Part shown: one piece after another, positions 37,039 through 49,041 of the stretch
Layout of the letters: every line of letters begins with the position of its first letter
How positions within the stretch are numbered: position 1 is the stretch's first letter
Source: Botryotinia globosa
Lineage: Eukaryota; Ascomycota; Leotiomycetes; Helotiales; Sclerotiniaceae
Assembly: GCA_014898425.1 (NCBI GenBank)
Contig: RCSZ01000015.1
Coordinates: 124,001 to 188,000, forward strand
DNA: 64,000 nt
Direction: 5' to 3'
Notes under the pieces: model-generated
Told to the model about the DNA's origin: nothing
What the model saw: the letters and a program-made list of their open reading frames with translations, nothing else
The model's database searches: none
Made by a program: the position numbers and the translations under genes

Positions 37039-39459
37039 ATGTCAGAACGTCCAGCAAAACGTATTCGCCAAGCATGTGAGCCATGTCGGTACGTAATAGT
37101 TCTTTCCATTTGGATTAAGGGATGGCCGGTATGATAAGTGGGGAATCAAAGAACGTGAACATATAAAATTGTTTTGACTGATGAATAACTTGGAATAGGC
37201 GCAAGAAAACAAGATGTCCGGGTGAAAAGCCAATATGCTCACATTGTGCGAGATTAAGACAAAATTGTTATTATGCTGATGATGGTTTAAATCATGTCAA
37301 TGAGAGAACCTCGATTGAGAGAACTCCATTACCGACACCGACTCGAATACCAGAGAAAAGCCATGTGAGATCATCAAATGATATAAACTTGGTAAGTCAT
37401 GGATGTAGGATTTTGATTATAAGTATCAGCGCTCATAAGTTTATTAGGAAGATAGATTGAAATCAGTTGAGGCTCAACTTGCAGAAGTCCTTTCAAATCA
37501 AGTATCCATGAGTAGGAGTGCATCAAGACATATGTCAAATTCCCCTGTTTTATCACAGTTGGGACAGACAATGAGAGCACCAAATGTTTTTAGGCTTTCG
37601 AGTAGGTGAGAAATTTCAATGCAATGATTTATTTATACGGTCATCAAATTGACAAATTAAAGCAAACTTCCACCATGTGAGGCAGTCATAAGTATTGCAA
37701 AAACTTACTTACTATATTGCGATTGTCAACCACTTCCTGTATTTTGTCGGAAGAGATTTGTTGAAACACTCAACGACCGTGATCCAGAAGTAATTTTCTC
37801 TATCCTAGCTTTGGCAATAAGATTTTCAGACGATGATATCTTCCGGGATAATCAATCTGAACTCATCACGGGATATGTAGAGGCAGCTCAATCGATTATC
37901 TCCGCCAGAATATTTGGAGGTCGAGCAGAACTCTCAACGCTACAATCTTTATGCCTTCTTAGTTTAGTAGAGTTCACTAGTATGTATTATACGTCCAAAA
38001 AACACTACACAGCTGACACTTTTCAGATGGGAATACACGACAAGCAAGTGTACATAGTAGTCTAGCCATGAGTTTAGCCCATAATGCTGGTCTCACGACT
38101 GAAACTCATGCTCCTTTACCTGATTCGTTACGTGAAGAACGCCGACGATGTTTTTGGAGTTTATTTCTCCTCAAAAGATTACACGGAGCAGAGTTTAGTG
38201 TGATAGATTTTGCAGGTGAAGATAAATTTCCATGGTATCCAGAAACCACTGGGAAACCATTAAATCATGGGCAATTTACGAATGGAGAAACTCCCGACCT
38301 TTCATCTCCAGAGTTTACTATATCTGATACTCAAGATAAAGGTGTCGTTGCTTATGCCATTCAACTTAGTGAAGTGTGGTTTAAGATTACCCGGTACGCG
38401 AGGAGACGTGGAAATCCAAGTACCTTACCTCCTTGGTCTCCTCAATCAGACTACGCATTAATAATGGCTCAACAAATGGACTTTGAAACCCGTACCTCAC
38501 AAATTCATCGCTTCAAATCAGCCAAGTTCTCTCAAAGGACTTCCGAAGAATTACATGCCAATCGAGACTATTGGGGTCCTTGGTTATTCATTCAATTTTT
38601 ATATCACACAAACCTTTGCCTATTAAATAATCCACTTTTGTTATCACTTCGGTTAAAACATCTCAAATCTAACATTCCAGAAATATTCTTACAACATATT
38701 TCAGATTTGATCGCATCACATGCTAGTTGGGTCATTAGATATATTGATATGTTGGAAGTTAAATCTTTCAAAGTCTCTGATCCATTTCTTGCTCATTGTG
38801 TAGCGATCATTGCAACAATATATTTACAAGAATGTTTTGCCGAGGATCCAATTGTACGACAAGAAAAACGAGACAACTTTGATAAGTGTTTGAAATTCAT
38901 ACGAGATTTTAAAGAATGGCCTCATGTTGCTCGAATGGTAAGTTGATTTATCCTTGAGAATTTTATTTTCGTATTGACATTAACCCAGGCGGAAAAACTT
39001 CAACGTCTTTGCGAGACAGTTTCATCCACCTATACAAATCCTGATGCACCACCACAAACTCCTAATCGTAGTCTTCTCATTGACCTAGGTCAATTTTGGG
39101 AAATTCTAGAATACTCTTCCTCAAGTGAAATCCCCGCATTGGCTCGTCGTCTTTTCGGACCATCATTATATTCGGCTTCAATTCCTACTACTCATGAAAT
39201 TAGTCATGCTTCATCATTACCAGAACCAACTAGAGTTGATAGACAAGATTTTGAGGGATCCGGTCCTAATTCTGTCAATACCAGTGTGGTGAATCTAGGA
39301 AATGGAACGACAGATCAAGAACAAGAACAAGAATTTGTTCAACCACCATTTCATTATTCTGATGATGAGTTGGCGGTTTTGGCGGAAAGTTTTTTTCATC
39401 AAAGGGGTGATGGAATGGGTCATATGGAGGATTGGTGGAGTACTGGGAATTTTAGTTGA
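37039..39459 (+). CDS. Zn2Cys6 transcription factor with fungal-specific domain
   Basis: Six exons (37039-37088, 37199-37391, 37448-37605, 37663-37979, 38027-38937, 38989-39459) join in consistent phase to 699 residues. The binuclear zinc cluster is CEPC-RRKKTR-C-PGEKPI-C-SHC-ARLRQN-C, i.e. Cx2Cx6Cx6Cx2Cx6C, with the first intron inside it. A short coiled coil (EDRLKSVEAQLAEVL) follows for dimerisation. The fungal-specific regulatory domain runs from about residue 150 and contains NGNTRQASVHSSLAMSLAHNAGL and LREERRRCFWSLFLLKR. The C-terminal part is acidic/Gln-rich (DQEQEQEF), a possible activation region. It sits next to the monooxygenase/BNA7 pair and could regulate it, but no binding sites prove this. 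Confidence 0.9.
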
Positions 39460-40102
39460 GTTTTGTGACTTATGATTGGGATTATCTTTGTAGCGACGGT
39501 AAATGGGTTATTCACTTGTAAATAATTTGGGAAATACGAAAGGAATATTATGAAAATCCGCATCGGTATTTTACATGTGAGCAGTAGATATTTATTGACC
39601 TGGGTATCATGATTCTTTTTACTTCTGAACACTTGAGGAGTAGAGGTGACCGAGAGACGCGGAATCCGTAGTAACGAATTCAAAATTATCCAAAAATTAC
39701 CAAATCAATTATAATGAAACCCATCCACTTGGTATTGGGGATTGCGCCTGTAAAATTCTTTCGATGGTTATAGTTCGGAAGCAGTATACACAAATAAATT
39801 CGCAGTAATAGTATCCAGTTCTCAGCACCGGCTGCCATTTTGACTTGACTGGAATAAGGCATTGTTCTAAAGATAAACGTTGAAGATACCTCGAAGAACT
39901 ATCAAACAAAGCTCATTCTGATTGAGAACAACATTGGAATAAAGACCTTGTTCGGCTTATATAAGTCTGATGTTTTACAATTATTGTTAAAAATCATCCT
40001 CGTCTATTTGACTATCTCTACACCATACTACACTACACTATTCAAGTAACCAGATTAGGCATTTCAGACATCACCTCACAAGAACTAGAAATTACTTTCG
40101 AG
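39460..40102. promoter_or_regulatory. Intergenic region with TATA-like element for the 2EXR gene
   Basis: An ttatataag sequence at 39958-39966 lies about 140 bp before the 2EXR start, followed by a CACTACAC-rich leader. The remainder shows nothing recognisable. Confidence 0.4.
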
Positions 40103-41080
40103 ATGGATTCTCAAGATCAATCTTCCAATCAAGCTCCGGTTCAAGATCAATCATCCAATGGCCAAGCTTTTACTCAAGATCAATCCTATGATCAAGCTCC
40201 GGCTCAAGATCAATCATCTAATACTCAAGCCCAAGTTGAGTTTACATTCTTCCCACGACTTCCACTAGACATACGAGTCACGATCTGGAAGCTTACTTTA
40301 ACTCCTCGTTTTTTGAATAGACGGTGCTTGAGCGTTAACAGCGACCAACCTCTGACTTCTTTCAACATTCCTTCTTTACTTGGCGTTAATGCAGAGACTA
40401 GATATGAATCCCTAAAATGCTACAAAAACATAGCGATTTCGGCCGAACATCTTCAGGATTTAAGACTTTCAGGGAATTATTGGGTTCCAAAGGGAGAGAG
40501 ACTCAGAATTCTCTTCAATCCTGATATTGACACTATAGTCGATGACTACCTTCGTTGTGATTTTTATCTACCTAGCAGGGATACTAACGCATTATGGCCG
40601 CAAGAGTGTCCACTACTCATAGACCCAGACTTTATCAGGAAGGTTCGAGTATCTCCCGATGTTTTCATGAATACTTTTAGTCTTGTGATGCGGGCTTCAC
40701 CTTTTCTGCATTTTTATTATCACTCATTTGAGGACATCAAATTCAGGAAGTACAATCCACATCGCACCATATTCACAAACTTGCCATATAACAATTTGAA
40801 TGAGTTCATTGTTCAGGATTTTGATTGCGTTCGTCGGCATAAGTTTGATTTTCCGAAGAGGAGAGCTATGTGGAAAAATGTTCTGGAAATCATGTTCAAG
40901 GCCGAAGCAACTCGCAGTTTGAAAGCCCACATTCAAGTCTCAATTCCAAAAATCAGAATACGTTCAGGTGCAAAGGTGAGCCTTTGTGATCGTTGTACTG
41001 TTCGATTCACCCCATGGACCAAGTGGCCATTGGAACACATCCGCCTACCCAGAGTAGTGAGCCGACGAACGAGAAATTGA
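40103..41080 (+). CDS. 2EXR domain protein
   Basis: Single-exon gene of 325 residues. The N-terminus (residues ~3-45) is a four-fold imperfect repeat of QDQSSNQAP-type units. It is followed by FTFFPRLPLDIRVTIWKLTL.PRFL, the hallmark start of the 2EXR domain (phenylalanine, PRLPxxIRxxIW), which is greatly expanded in leotiomycetes. Further family-like positions are SLLGVNAETRYESLKCYK and an RILFNPDIDTIVDD segment. Function of the family is unknown. A basic C-terminus with CDRC is present. The start is chosen because the ATG (context gagATGGATTC) begins the repeat and no upstream coding is visible. Confidence 0.85.
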   Translation: MDSQDQSSNQAPVQDQSSNGQAFTQDQSYDQAPAQDQSSNTQAQVEFTFFPRLPLDIRVTIWKLTLTPRFLNRRCLSVNSDQPLTSFNIPSLLGVNAETRYESLKCYKNIAISAEHLQDLRLSGNYWVPKGERLRILFNPDIDTIVDDYLRCDFYLPSRDTNALWPQECPLLIDPDFIRKVRVSPDVFMNTFSLVMRASPFLHFYYHSFEDIKFRKYNPHRTIFTNLPYNNLNEFIVQDFDCVRRHKFDFPKRRAMWKNVLEIMFKAEATRSLKAHIQVSIPKIRIRSGAKVSLCDRCTVRFTPWTKWPLEHIRLPRVVSRRTRN

Positions 41081-41860
41081 GAATGGAGTGCGGAGAAGTC
41101 GAGTAGGGATAAGTGTCTCTGGCGACAACAACCACTAGGTGTTGAGATTTTTCCTTTTGTGGCGATTTCTTTTTGAATTCCTTTCTTTAATTTCATGGTC
41201 AATCCAAACGGCCTAAAACCCCTAAAACCCCCAAATAATATAACATATATACGTTTCCTTATTATACCATAATTATCCTCCAATGAACCCATATGTCTTC
41301 AATATATGTCAAGCTCCAAGTGAAATGAACATGCAATTGAAAGATAATCAAGATCCATCATTCTTCCTCACAACCTTTGGCTTGAGTAGTATCAATGATG
41401 CACCAAAATTATCACCAAGAGAAAACCAACACTCTGGCAACTTTGCCTATGAATTCTTCAATGTTGGCAGTAATAATTCATTGAATTTAGTACATGTTCT
41501 CTTATTTTCGACTTAATAATCATTTCCATCTCATTTTGTCCGGATTCAATGCGATTCGGAACGTCACTCACTAATAGTCGACCGAAATTCCGATGCCCCT
41601 CTATTCTTAACCGAACTATGTGGATCTTATCCTTCTTACCTTGACGTCTCCTTCTTACCTTGACGTCTCGTTCTCGATATTATAAACATTATAAATCAAG
41701 GAAATTTATAATAAAGTTCTAGACTTCAAGGTTCTTCAAACTTTAAATCGACATCATATCTCTTGTATATAAATCCCATCTCTCGTACAATTAATTCCCT
41801 TTTACATCTTTCCATTCCTGCTTCTACCCCACATTACATTTAAACCTCAACCCCAACAAA
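41081..41860. promoter_or_regulatory. Intergenic region with TATA box for the GST gene
   Basis: tatataaa at 41766-41773 is 88 bp upstream of the GST start, followed by a C/T-rich leader. The duplicated words ccttcttaccttgacgtctc at 41628-41669 form a two-copy direct repeat. An open frame at 41283-41516 has no features. Confidence 0.5.
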
Positions 41861-42641
41861 ATGACAGACAATACACCCACATTTCACCACCTCAATGTAA
41901 GTTTGAATCACTCCTATTATTCAATGATACCTGTTCACATACTAATAATCAAAGGATTCACAATCTCAACGAATCTTTTGGCTCCTAGAAGAACTTTCCA
42001 TTCCCTACAATCTCCAACTCCATACCCGCAATCCCATCACCGATCCAAAGGCTCCTTTACTCGCACCTCCATCTCTTCAAGCAACCGGTCATTACGGAAC
42101 AGCTCCTTTACTCATCGCCGGTCCTAAAGATGGAAATCGTTATATCCCCGAATCACTCGCCATAGCCACTTACCTCATCCGTACTTTTGATTCCGCTGAT
42201 ACCTTCGGTCTCCGAAATGGTGATTGGATCCGTGATGAAATGCTCATTTCTATCACCTTGACTGATTTAGGAAGAGCAACAAACATTATGTTGATGCTTG
42301 ATTTCAACGCTATAGCTAATGGAGCTGGACCTATGGGGAATCGATTCGATGGACCTGCTTTGAGGAAAGTCTTGGGGGATTTGGAAAAAGAGTTAAAGGA
42401 AGGTCCTGAGGGAGGATTTTTCATGGGGAAGAATCCCGGAAGATCGGATATTATGTTGGAATTTCCAATGGCGTTGATTAAACAGAGAGGTTGGGTAGAT
42501 TTGGAAAAGGAGTTTCCGGCTTTGGATGAATGGTTAAAGAGATGTTATGAGAGACCTGCTTGGAAGAGGAGTATTGAGAAAGGAAACGGGTACGATTTTA
42601 CTACATTTCCACAAAAGGCACATTTGCAAGCGCAATTGTAG
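41861..42641 (+). CDS. Glutathione S-transferase
   Basis: Exons are 41861-41896 and 41955-42641, giving 240 residues. The 58-nt intron (GTAAGT...AAAG) lies in the first beta-alpha unit, joining FHHLN to DSQSQRIFWLLEEL, the canonical fungal GST N-terminus. The thioredoxin-like fold continues to KAPLLAPPSLQATGHYGTAPLLI and the glutathione-gamma-glutamyl contact region PESLAIATYLIRTF. The all-helical C-terminal domain holds GKNPGRSDIMLEFPM, which corresponds to the N-capping box/hydrophobic staple motif, and ends with ERPAWKRSIEKG. The active-site Ser/Tyr/Cys is not obvious, as in many fungal GSTs. The likely role is cytosolic detoxification. Convergent with the GH105 gene. Confidence 0.88.
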
Positions 42642-43321
42642 ATGAATTGGTGTACTGTGAAGTATGAAAGGCCTTTAGTATATTTTTCGTGTTATGTGTC
42701 ACATGTATATCAGGTGGCGAACCTCTCCATTTATTTTCGGAGTTGTGTGGTCTAGATTGTGCTCAGATGTAAAGTATGATTTTATAGATAGATAGGTACA
42801 TTTGGCATTAGAAGTAGTATGAAGATTATTTCCCGATGTTCAAATTCATAATCAATAGGTGGTCAATCTTTTCCAAGTATAATTTTGATGAGTATACGAT
42901 TCTTCTCCGCTTCGACATTTCGGGCTGTCGGGCTGTGGTCTCATAATGAGAATATCGGTTGCAATAATCTCTCTCATATAAACAATACACCACTTTATAT
43001 ACTAGGTTTGTATCGTAATTGACGAAACCAATCAAATTATCTTTAACCTCTTCGTTCCTGTTCAACAGACCACTAGGGGGTGGGTGGGTTATATGAATTG
43101 ACAGGACGCTTCCCGATTTTCGATATTTTTGGCAAATTCATTCTTCAATTGTTTATTAATATCAGAATTCATATTTTGATTGTTCTATCTCTAATTAACA
43201 ATTGTAATAATTCCCAAAAGAAACAATTGGATATATCAAGAGATATTCACAAGTCCATTTTTGTAGTGTCGGGTCCCATCAGTCCGTTTACCCACCGGTG
43301 GACCAATTCATGATCAATAAT
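42642..43321. other. Convergent intergenic region, GST / GH105
   Basis: This holds the two 3' UTRs. No terminator motif or coding sequence is identifiable. Confidence 0.4.
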
Positions 43322-44535
43322 TCATGCTGCCAATTGTTCATACTCCACACTGGCATAAACAAAAGGTCCAGCACCCTTCAAATCATTCTCATCAATGGCA
43401 ATCGACGTATAGTACTATCCAAAAGTTAGTCAAATTTCAATATCCATTCACAAACAAAACAAACCTCAAATGTAGCATTCGATCCCAAACTTCCCACCAC
43501 AACTGTTCCTTCCCAATTAACCGTCCCATTCGTTCCATTGAAGGCGACGAAGGTCTCCGCAAGATATTTATAGCCCTTCTTCATTGGTGCAATGTATTCA
43601 CTTCCAAGATATCCCTTTCTAACACCCTTCAAAATTGCATAAATGAACATTGCTGAACCACTAGATTCGATATAATTTCGTGGTTTTCCTGGATATGGTT
43701 CATTCATAACTAACCACCAACCACCTGTTTTATCCTGTGCAGCAGCTACACCTGCCGATGCAGTAATGAACCAATCAAGAAGCTTTGCGTATCCTTCATG
43801 TGATTCAGGAAAGTAATCAAGAACATCGACTAAAGCCATCAGATACCATCCCAATGCTCTATTCCATACATTAGGTGATGCTCCTGTGACGGGATCAGCC
43901 CACACTTGAGTTTTACTTTCGTCATAACCATGAACGATAAGATTGGTGGTATGATTGCGACAATGTTCTTCAATAAGTGAATATTGCAATAAGATATCAT
44001 CCCAAGCAGTAATATTTGCGGCATCAAAGTAGGATGTCCATTGAGCATAAAAGACATCAGCCATGAAAATACCATCCAACCACATTTGATTTGGGTATGT
44101 AGGTGCACGATGCCAGAATCCACCAGATGCAGTTCGTGGATTGTAATTAAATTGTTGGCGTAATTTGTCCGCGGCAACTTTATATCTTGTTTCGTTGGTT
44201 CGCGCCCATGTGTCGAGGATGATGGTTCCAATTCGAATATCATCAAGGGAAGCTGGGTAGGATGGATAACCGAGAATTGATCCATTTGCAGATACAGCAG
44301 TATCCATTTGTGATTTTAGCCAATTAATGTATGTTGCATTCCCGGTGGCATTGTATGCCAATTCAACACCTCGATAGAAGACTGCTTGAGCATATTGGGC
44401 CGTTTTGGGAACCCCCCTTTGAATGAATGAATCAGACACTAATGTAGAATACTTAACAGCAGCATCTTCAGCCCTTGTACTAATGACACTTGCTACAGAT
44501 GCGGATGCATATGCGAAAAGAAGAGAGGGCCGCAT
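43322..44535 (-). CDS. Secreted GH105 unsaturated rhamnogalacturonyl hydrolase
   Basis: The enzyme releases the unsaturated galacturonyl residue from oligomers made by pectin/rhamnogalacturonan lyases, outside the cell. Exons are 44535-43465 and 43414-43322, giving 387 residues. The 50-nt intron (GTTTGT...ctaac...GATAG) is phase 0 and joins SNATFE to YYTSIAIDENDLKGAGPF, matching the family's C-terminal YYxS..xxNDxKGxGPF block. The first ~20 residues form a signal peptide (LLFAYASASVASVIS). Central motifs include GGFWHRAPTYPNQMWLDGIFMA, where the Asp of MWLDG is the family's proposed catalytic acid/base, and VWNRALGWYLMALVDVL. Several Asn glycosylation sequons (NAT, NGS, NET, NIT, NHT, NGT) fit secretion. 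A TATA-like actatataat lies at 44601-44610 on the minus strand. Confidence 0.9.
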
Positions 44536-45661
44536 CTTGATGTGATTATGAGGCGTGATGCAGAATCGAAAATGGAAAAGAGATAGGAACTTACCAACTT
44601 ATTATATAGTATGGGCGCATTCACCAATCATCATTGAAAATATTCTCATGCAAAGAGTGACATCGTGCTTATTCACATGTAATCAAGGAACAGGAGATCA
44701 TTGAGGGGTATACCTAGAGATGATTAAGTCTTGGCCTTCACATCCTCATCCTGAGATGTCTTGTTGTCAAAAAATTTCTCCGTCGGTTGAGGGTATGCCG
44801 AGAAATGAAATTCGTACTCCCCAGGGTTACTTGCACTTTCATTCGAAGATAAGATCTACTTTGATCGGACTTGATGACTTGATGACTTGATGACTTGATG
44901 ACTTGATGAGGAGAATTCTCTAGCATACGTGGGGTGTGGGGACCCCGGACGTATTAAACTAGTGAAACGCGGAGAATGCCTAGATAACGTATTAACCGGA
45001 AGGATCGAACCATCAAATATTCTCATGCAGGTCGAATTAATGATTTGAGAAAGACATAAAAATTAGGAACATATACAATCGGCAATACAACGAAAACATG
45101 TTGTTGGGCATATCAGATCTAGCTCAAACTCTACGACTGATACACCCCAAGAACTCTTGACAAGCAATATACCTGCCGGAGTAGTAAGGCCATACACAAT
45201 TTTTGTACACCGTCTGTTTATACGTTTGTATGTTGTATCAACTTGGATGTTAGTTTTGGGGTCGTCAGACCTAGACCGCAAACTCAAGAAAGTCAAATAT
45301 ACGCAATCAGACCTAAGTCACAACTTTAAAGAATCATATATATAACACCAGAGCTTAGCCGAACATCGATTCATGCTAAGAGTGGTGGACGAAATTCAAC
45401 AAAACATTGCAGCCAAGGAAAAGGGTTAAGATGAGAGTGGGTGGAGTGGGTTAGTTAATGGGAGAAACACCAGCAATTTTGCCCCAATATGATGAAATCT
45501 CCTGGTTCATTTCCAATTGTTTTGGATTGAGAGAATCCATGATAAGTAACTGTTATTCCAAAAGCTTGGAAAAGTGCCTATCAAGTACTCTTTCATAGAG
45601 TCGTTTCCGATAGAACAAAACGCCAATGTTTTCCCGTTATGTATACAGTCGGTCAAATCTA
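44536..45661. other. Intergenic region between GH105 and MET8
   Basis: It contains the GH105 promoter (TATA-like element at 44601-44610), a 10-bp tandem repeat (ttgatgactt, four copies) at 44867-44908, and the MET8 3' flank. A 77-codon open frame at 45063-45296 (minus) has no recognisable features. Confidence 0.45.
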
Positions 45662-46573
45662 TCAACCCCATCCTACTGAGAATCCCCAAGAGCCATCAAA
45701 AGTTTCATCCTCACCCTTCAATGGTCGTAAACATCCCAAGTCCCACGACTTATCTTTCATCTTCTGTAAACAATGAAATCGTGGGACTTGATTTGGGGCG
45801 TAGAACCTTAGTAGCATCTCCATATCTTCTTCGTTCATCGCATGTAGGTCTTCTAAACTATAAGCGTCGCTAACTTTGATCATCCTGCTTGTTGTAAGTA
45901 TGGTGGCAAAATCATCAATCAGAAATGCTCACCATGCCATCCTTTTTGGTCCTTCTTCTGGTCCAGGTGCAACCTTCCTGAGCATTTGCCTCAATTTACC
46001 AACCTTCTCTATCCCTTCTCCAATTTTGTCTGGTAAATTCGAAGCAATTTGTCTCCTTACAATATTGGCAAATCGTGGACCTTTCCCATTTGTGCTAACC
46101 ATGATTTGTAAAGGACCATCTCGATGAACACTTCCAAAGTAGAAGTCACATTCAGGGGGCACATCTGCAATGTTCGCTGCGATTTTCCTTTCCTTACATA
46201 ACTTCCATATCTGTGAAGATGCTTCCGGGTCATCGACGGCAGTCAATACCATGTCAACATTGTCGAGATCGGATGGTTCGAACTTCCTATTCACAAAGTC
46301 GACTTGTCCCTCTTGTACTCGATATGCGACTTCTGGGTTTAGACCTTCTCGAGGTGATACAACCGTGACCTTTGCATCTGCATTTAAAACGTTCAAGATT
46401 CGACCTGCTGCAACCTTTCAAATGATTAGCACGGAAGAATGATGATGGAAAGGAGTTTTTACCTCTCCGCCTCCAACTACTAATACTCGTTTATTCTTGA
46501 TTTGCCATGCCAGTATCAATGATCCGCCACCCTCAACTTTTGGAAAATTTTCTTCACCCATCGGTATTGACAT
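45662..46573 (-). CDS. MET8: Precorrin-2 dehydrogenase / sirohydrochlorin ferrochelatase (siroheme synthase)
   Basis: The enzyme performs the last two steps of siroheme synthesis: NAD-dependent oxidation of precorrin-2 and iron insertion. Siroheme is the cofactor of sulfite and nitrite reductases. Exons are 46573-46463, 46414-45933 and 45884-45662, giving 271 residues. Introns are 48 nt each, GTAAAA...AAAG and GTGAGC...GCAG. The N-terminal Rossmann motif is VLVVGGGEVAAGRI (residues 31-43), interrupted by the first intron. The dimerisation/catalytic part shows ANIADVPPECDFYFGS, which includes the essential Asp of the family, and STNGKGPRFANIVRRQI. The C-terminal helical part resumes after the second intron as MAWMIKVSDAYSLEDL. 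Divergent from PEP7 with only 296 bp between starts. Confidence 0.9.
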
Positions 46574-46869
46574 TGAAATATTGGATGCTGTGCATAATAA
46601 CCAATTCTTTATTGGGTATATTTCTGTGCTTTATTGTAAATGTGAATGCTTATCGTTGATGACATTTCCGATAAGCAAATGGAGTTCAGTACAGTACCGA
46701 TAAGGCACAGCCAGAGAGCTTCGCTTACTCAAGACATTCGAAACCACCGTCACTGAATGAACAAGGCGGAGGGAAAGCCTTGAAGACAGAGATCCTTTAA
46801 ATAAATCAATGTCTTGAATTGGTGAGGATCCGAGGTAAAATCCCTCAAAGTTTTGATATCTTTACAATC
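46574..46869. promoter_or_regulatory. Short divergent promoter, MET8 / PEP7
   Basis: 296 bp between divergent start codons. It contains no clear TATA box, as expected for housekeeping genes. A gataaggca-type word near 46698 is not enough to name a site. Confidence 0.35.
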
Positions 46870-49041
46870 ATGTCCAGCAGAAAGCTGGGAGGTGGGAGGA
46901 TTTTGGGTAGTGGGAAGTCATTGGCACCTCCTGCCCCTCCGTCGCAACAACGAAGTTCCAATTTCATTACCCCTTCCGAAAGCACTCTCTCGTTAAGTTC
47001 GACTCATTCGATATCTCCTCTTGCGACTTCGCCTTTACCAAATGATAGTCAGGATTTAAGGTCGAGAGTCTCGCTGGAAAATGGTCGCTCTTCAAGTGTC
47101 ACCGCTGTGACCTCGAAGCTCCTATGTCCAATATGTAGCGAAGAAATGGTAGGCTAGCCCCTTGATATATTATGATGTGAGAGCAATAATAATGTTTGAC
47201 AGATGACTTTGTTGCAATTAAACCGGTATGCCTCTCGTATTTCGAAAGCTGGAAAGGAAACTCACTCTCTATAGACATCTCGATGATAATCACCAAGAAC
47301 TTCCAGAGGTAGAACAAGATGAAGTGAAGAATTGGTTCGACAAACAGGTTATCAAGGCAAAGAAGTTTCAACCATTGGCAGTAATCAATCAAAAACTCAA
47401 GGGACTAGATGTATTCGAATCAAACGATGTACCAACATCATCGACTCCTATACCGAGTACACTCTCTGGAAATCGCATGTCAACCCCCGAGCCAACAAGA
47501 CCAGATCCCGACGAAGTAATTACAAGGACACATTGGCAGAAATCAGGATTCAATGATATATGTACGGAACCTATTTGCGGGAAAAGACTTGGTGCTGTCA
47601 ATGGAAGTGTCAATTGTAGGAAGTGTGGTCTTTTATTCTGTGAGGATCACACGATGTACCAAATCAAACTCTCGAGGTCGGCACAACATGAACCTGTAAG
47701 GGGATTATGGTGTAGAGTTTGCGAGACTTGTTTCAAGTCAAGAGAAGGATATAATGACCATAATGGTTACTTGCGAGATCATACAAACGACTTTATGGCA
47801 ATGAGAAGGAAGCATGTGGATAAAGCGTATTTGGAGATCTCGAGGTTGGAGAAACGACTCACTAAATTAACTCAACTACTTGCGAATCCACCCGAAGATC
47901 TGGCCAGTAATGGGACATTATTATCTTTAGCAGGACAGAAGAATCCGCGCAAAATTCTTGAACAATCAGTGGTAACTTGGGAAGAGGATGCAAAGGTTCC
48001 AAAATGTCCTTTTTGTCAACAAGAATTTGGTTCATGGTCATTTCGACGGCATCACTGTCGATTATGTGGACGGGTTGTTTGCTCAGATCCTAGAACTGGA
48101 TGTTCCTCTGAAATTGGATTAAATGTCACAGCACGTAAGTTTTTGTCTTTTTGATATTCCCAACATTTCCTTATATTTTCAGCGTCATTCATTGACATAT
48201 TCCAGTGACTGACATTCAGTCAGAAAAACATTCCGAGAATATTAGTCTCGATATACGAATGTGTTGCGATTGTAAAACTACAGTCTTTTCCAAGAAAGAT
48301 TTTGCTGCAGAACTCAAGGAGAAAACACCCCTACAACGGGCTTATGAAAATCTTCTACAATTCGAAAAGGGCATTCGTCTATTACTACCCAATTTTCAAC
48401 GATTATTAGTTGCACTTCAAGATCCAGAAAAGCCACCGTCACATGTTCAGCTAGCTGAAGCAGCCAAAGTTCGAAAGAGATTGATAGATAGTTTCGGAAA
48501 ATATGATCAAGCCGGAAGACGCATACGTGATCTACCAACCACATCACCTACTCAACAAAAGATTCAAAAATCAATCTATCAACAATCTTCTAGTTTCCTT
48601 CATCTCCATATGCTTCCTCTTAAATCTCTCCCTAAAGTACTCAAACATGCTACGCCCTCTTCAAGTCACTCATCTTTGAGACCTCAAAATGGTCGTTCCG
48701 CCCTCTCAAATATCAAATTCAACGATACAGCCACAGAAACATCGTCACAAGTTTCAGATATATCCCAAATATCTCAAATGGAACAAGAAGAAAAGGAATT
48801 ACGAGAAAAATTAATAGTTTTGGAAGAACAGAAGTTTTTCGTTGAAGGAATGGTAAAAGATGCGGGAAAGAGAAGAAAGTTTGATGAGGTAGAAGCATTA
48901 AAAGCGAATTTGCAGGATGTGCAGAGAGAGATTGATACGGTTATGGGGTGTATTGGACAATTGGATTTTGAGGGAGTCTATAGAAGAGAGATGGATGCTG
49001 GTGGGAGTGGAAGCAGGAATAGTATTTTGGGTTTAGGGTGA
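46870..49041 (+). CDS. PEP7: FYVE-domain endosomal tethering protein (Pep7/Vac1, rabenosyn-like)
   Basis: The protein binds PI3P and Rab5/Vps21 on endosomes, and works with Vps45 in Golgi-to-endosome/vacuole traffic. Exons are 46870-47148, 47203-47225 (a 23-nt microexon), 47275-48134 and 48206-49041, giving 665 residues. All junctions keep phase (SEEM-MTLLQLNR-HLDD; NVTA-LTDIQ). Domains are a Ser/Pro-rich N-terminus; a C2H2-type finger CPIC...HLDDNH from residue 86; a first, degenerate FYVE-like finger (CRKCGLLFCEDH...CRVCETC); and a C-terminal FYVE finger with CPFCQQEF, then the signature RRHHCRLCGRVVC and CCDCK. After this come a helical Rab-binding region and a coiled coil (EQEEKELREKLIVLEEQ). 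An in-frame ATG 51 nt upstream exists, but ATG 46870 opens the conserved part. Confidence 0.88.

Noticed and set aside
45063..45296. 77-codon minus frame with several cysteines near MET8
   Set aside because: No signal peptide or domain. It lies in the intergenic region between two same-strand genes and no splicing extends it.
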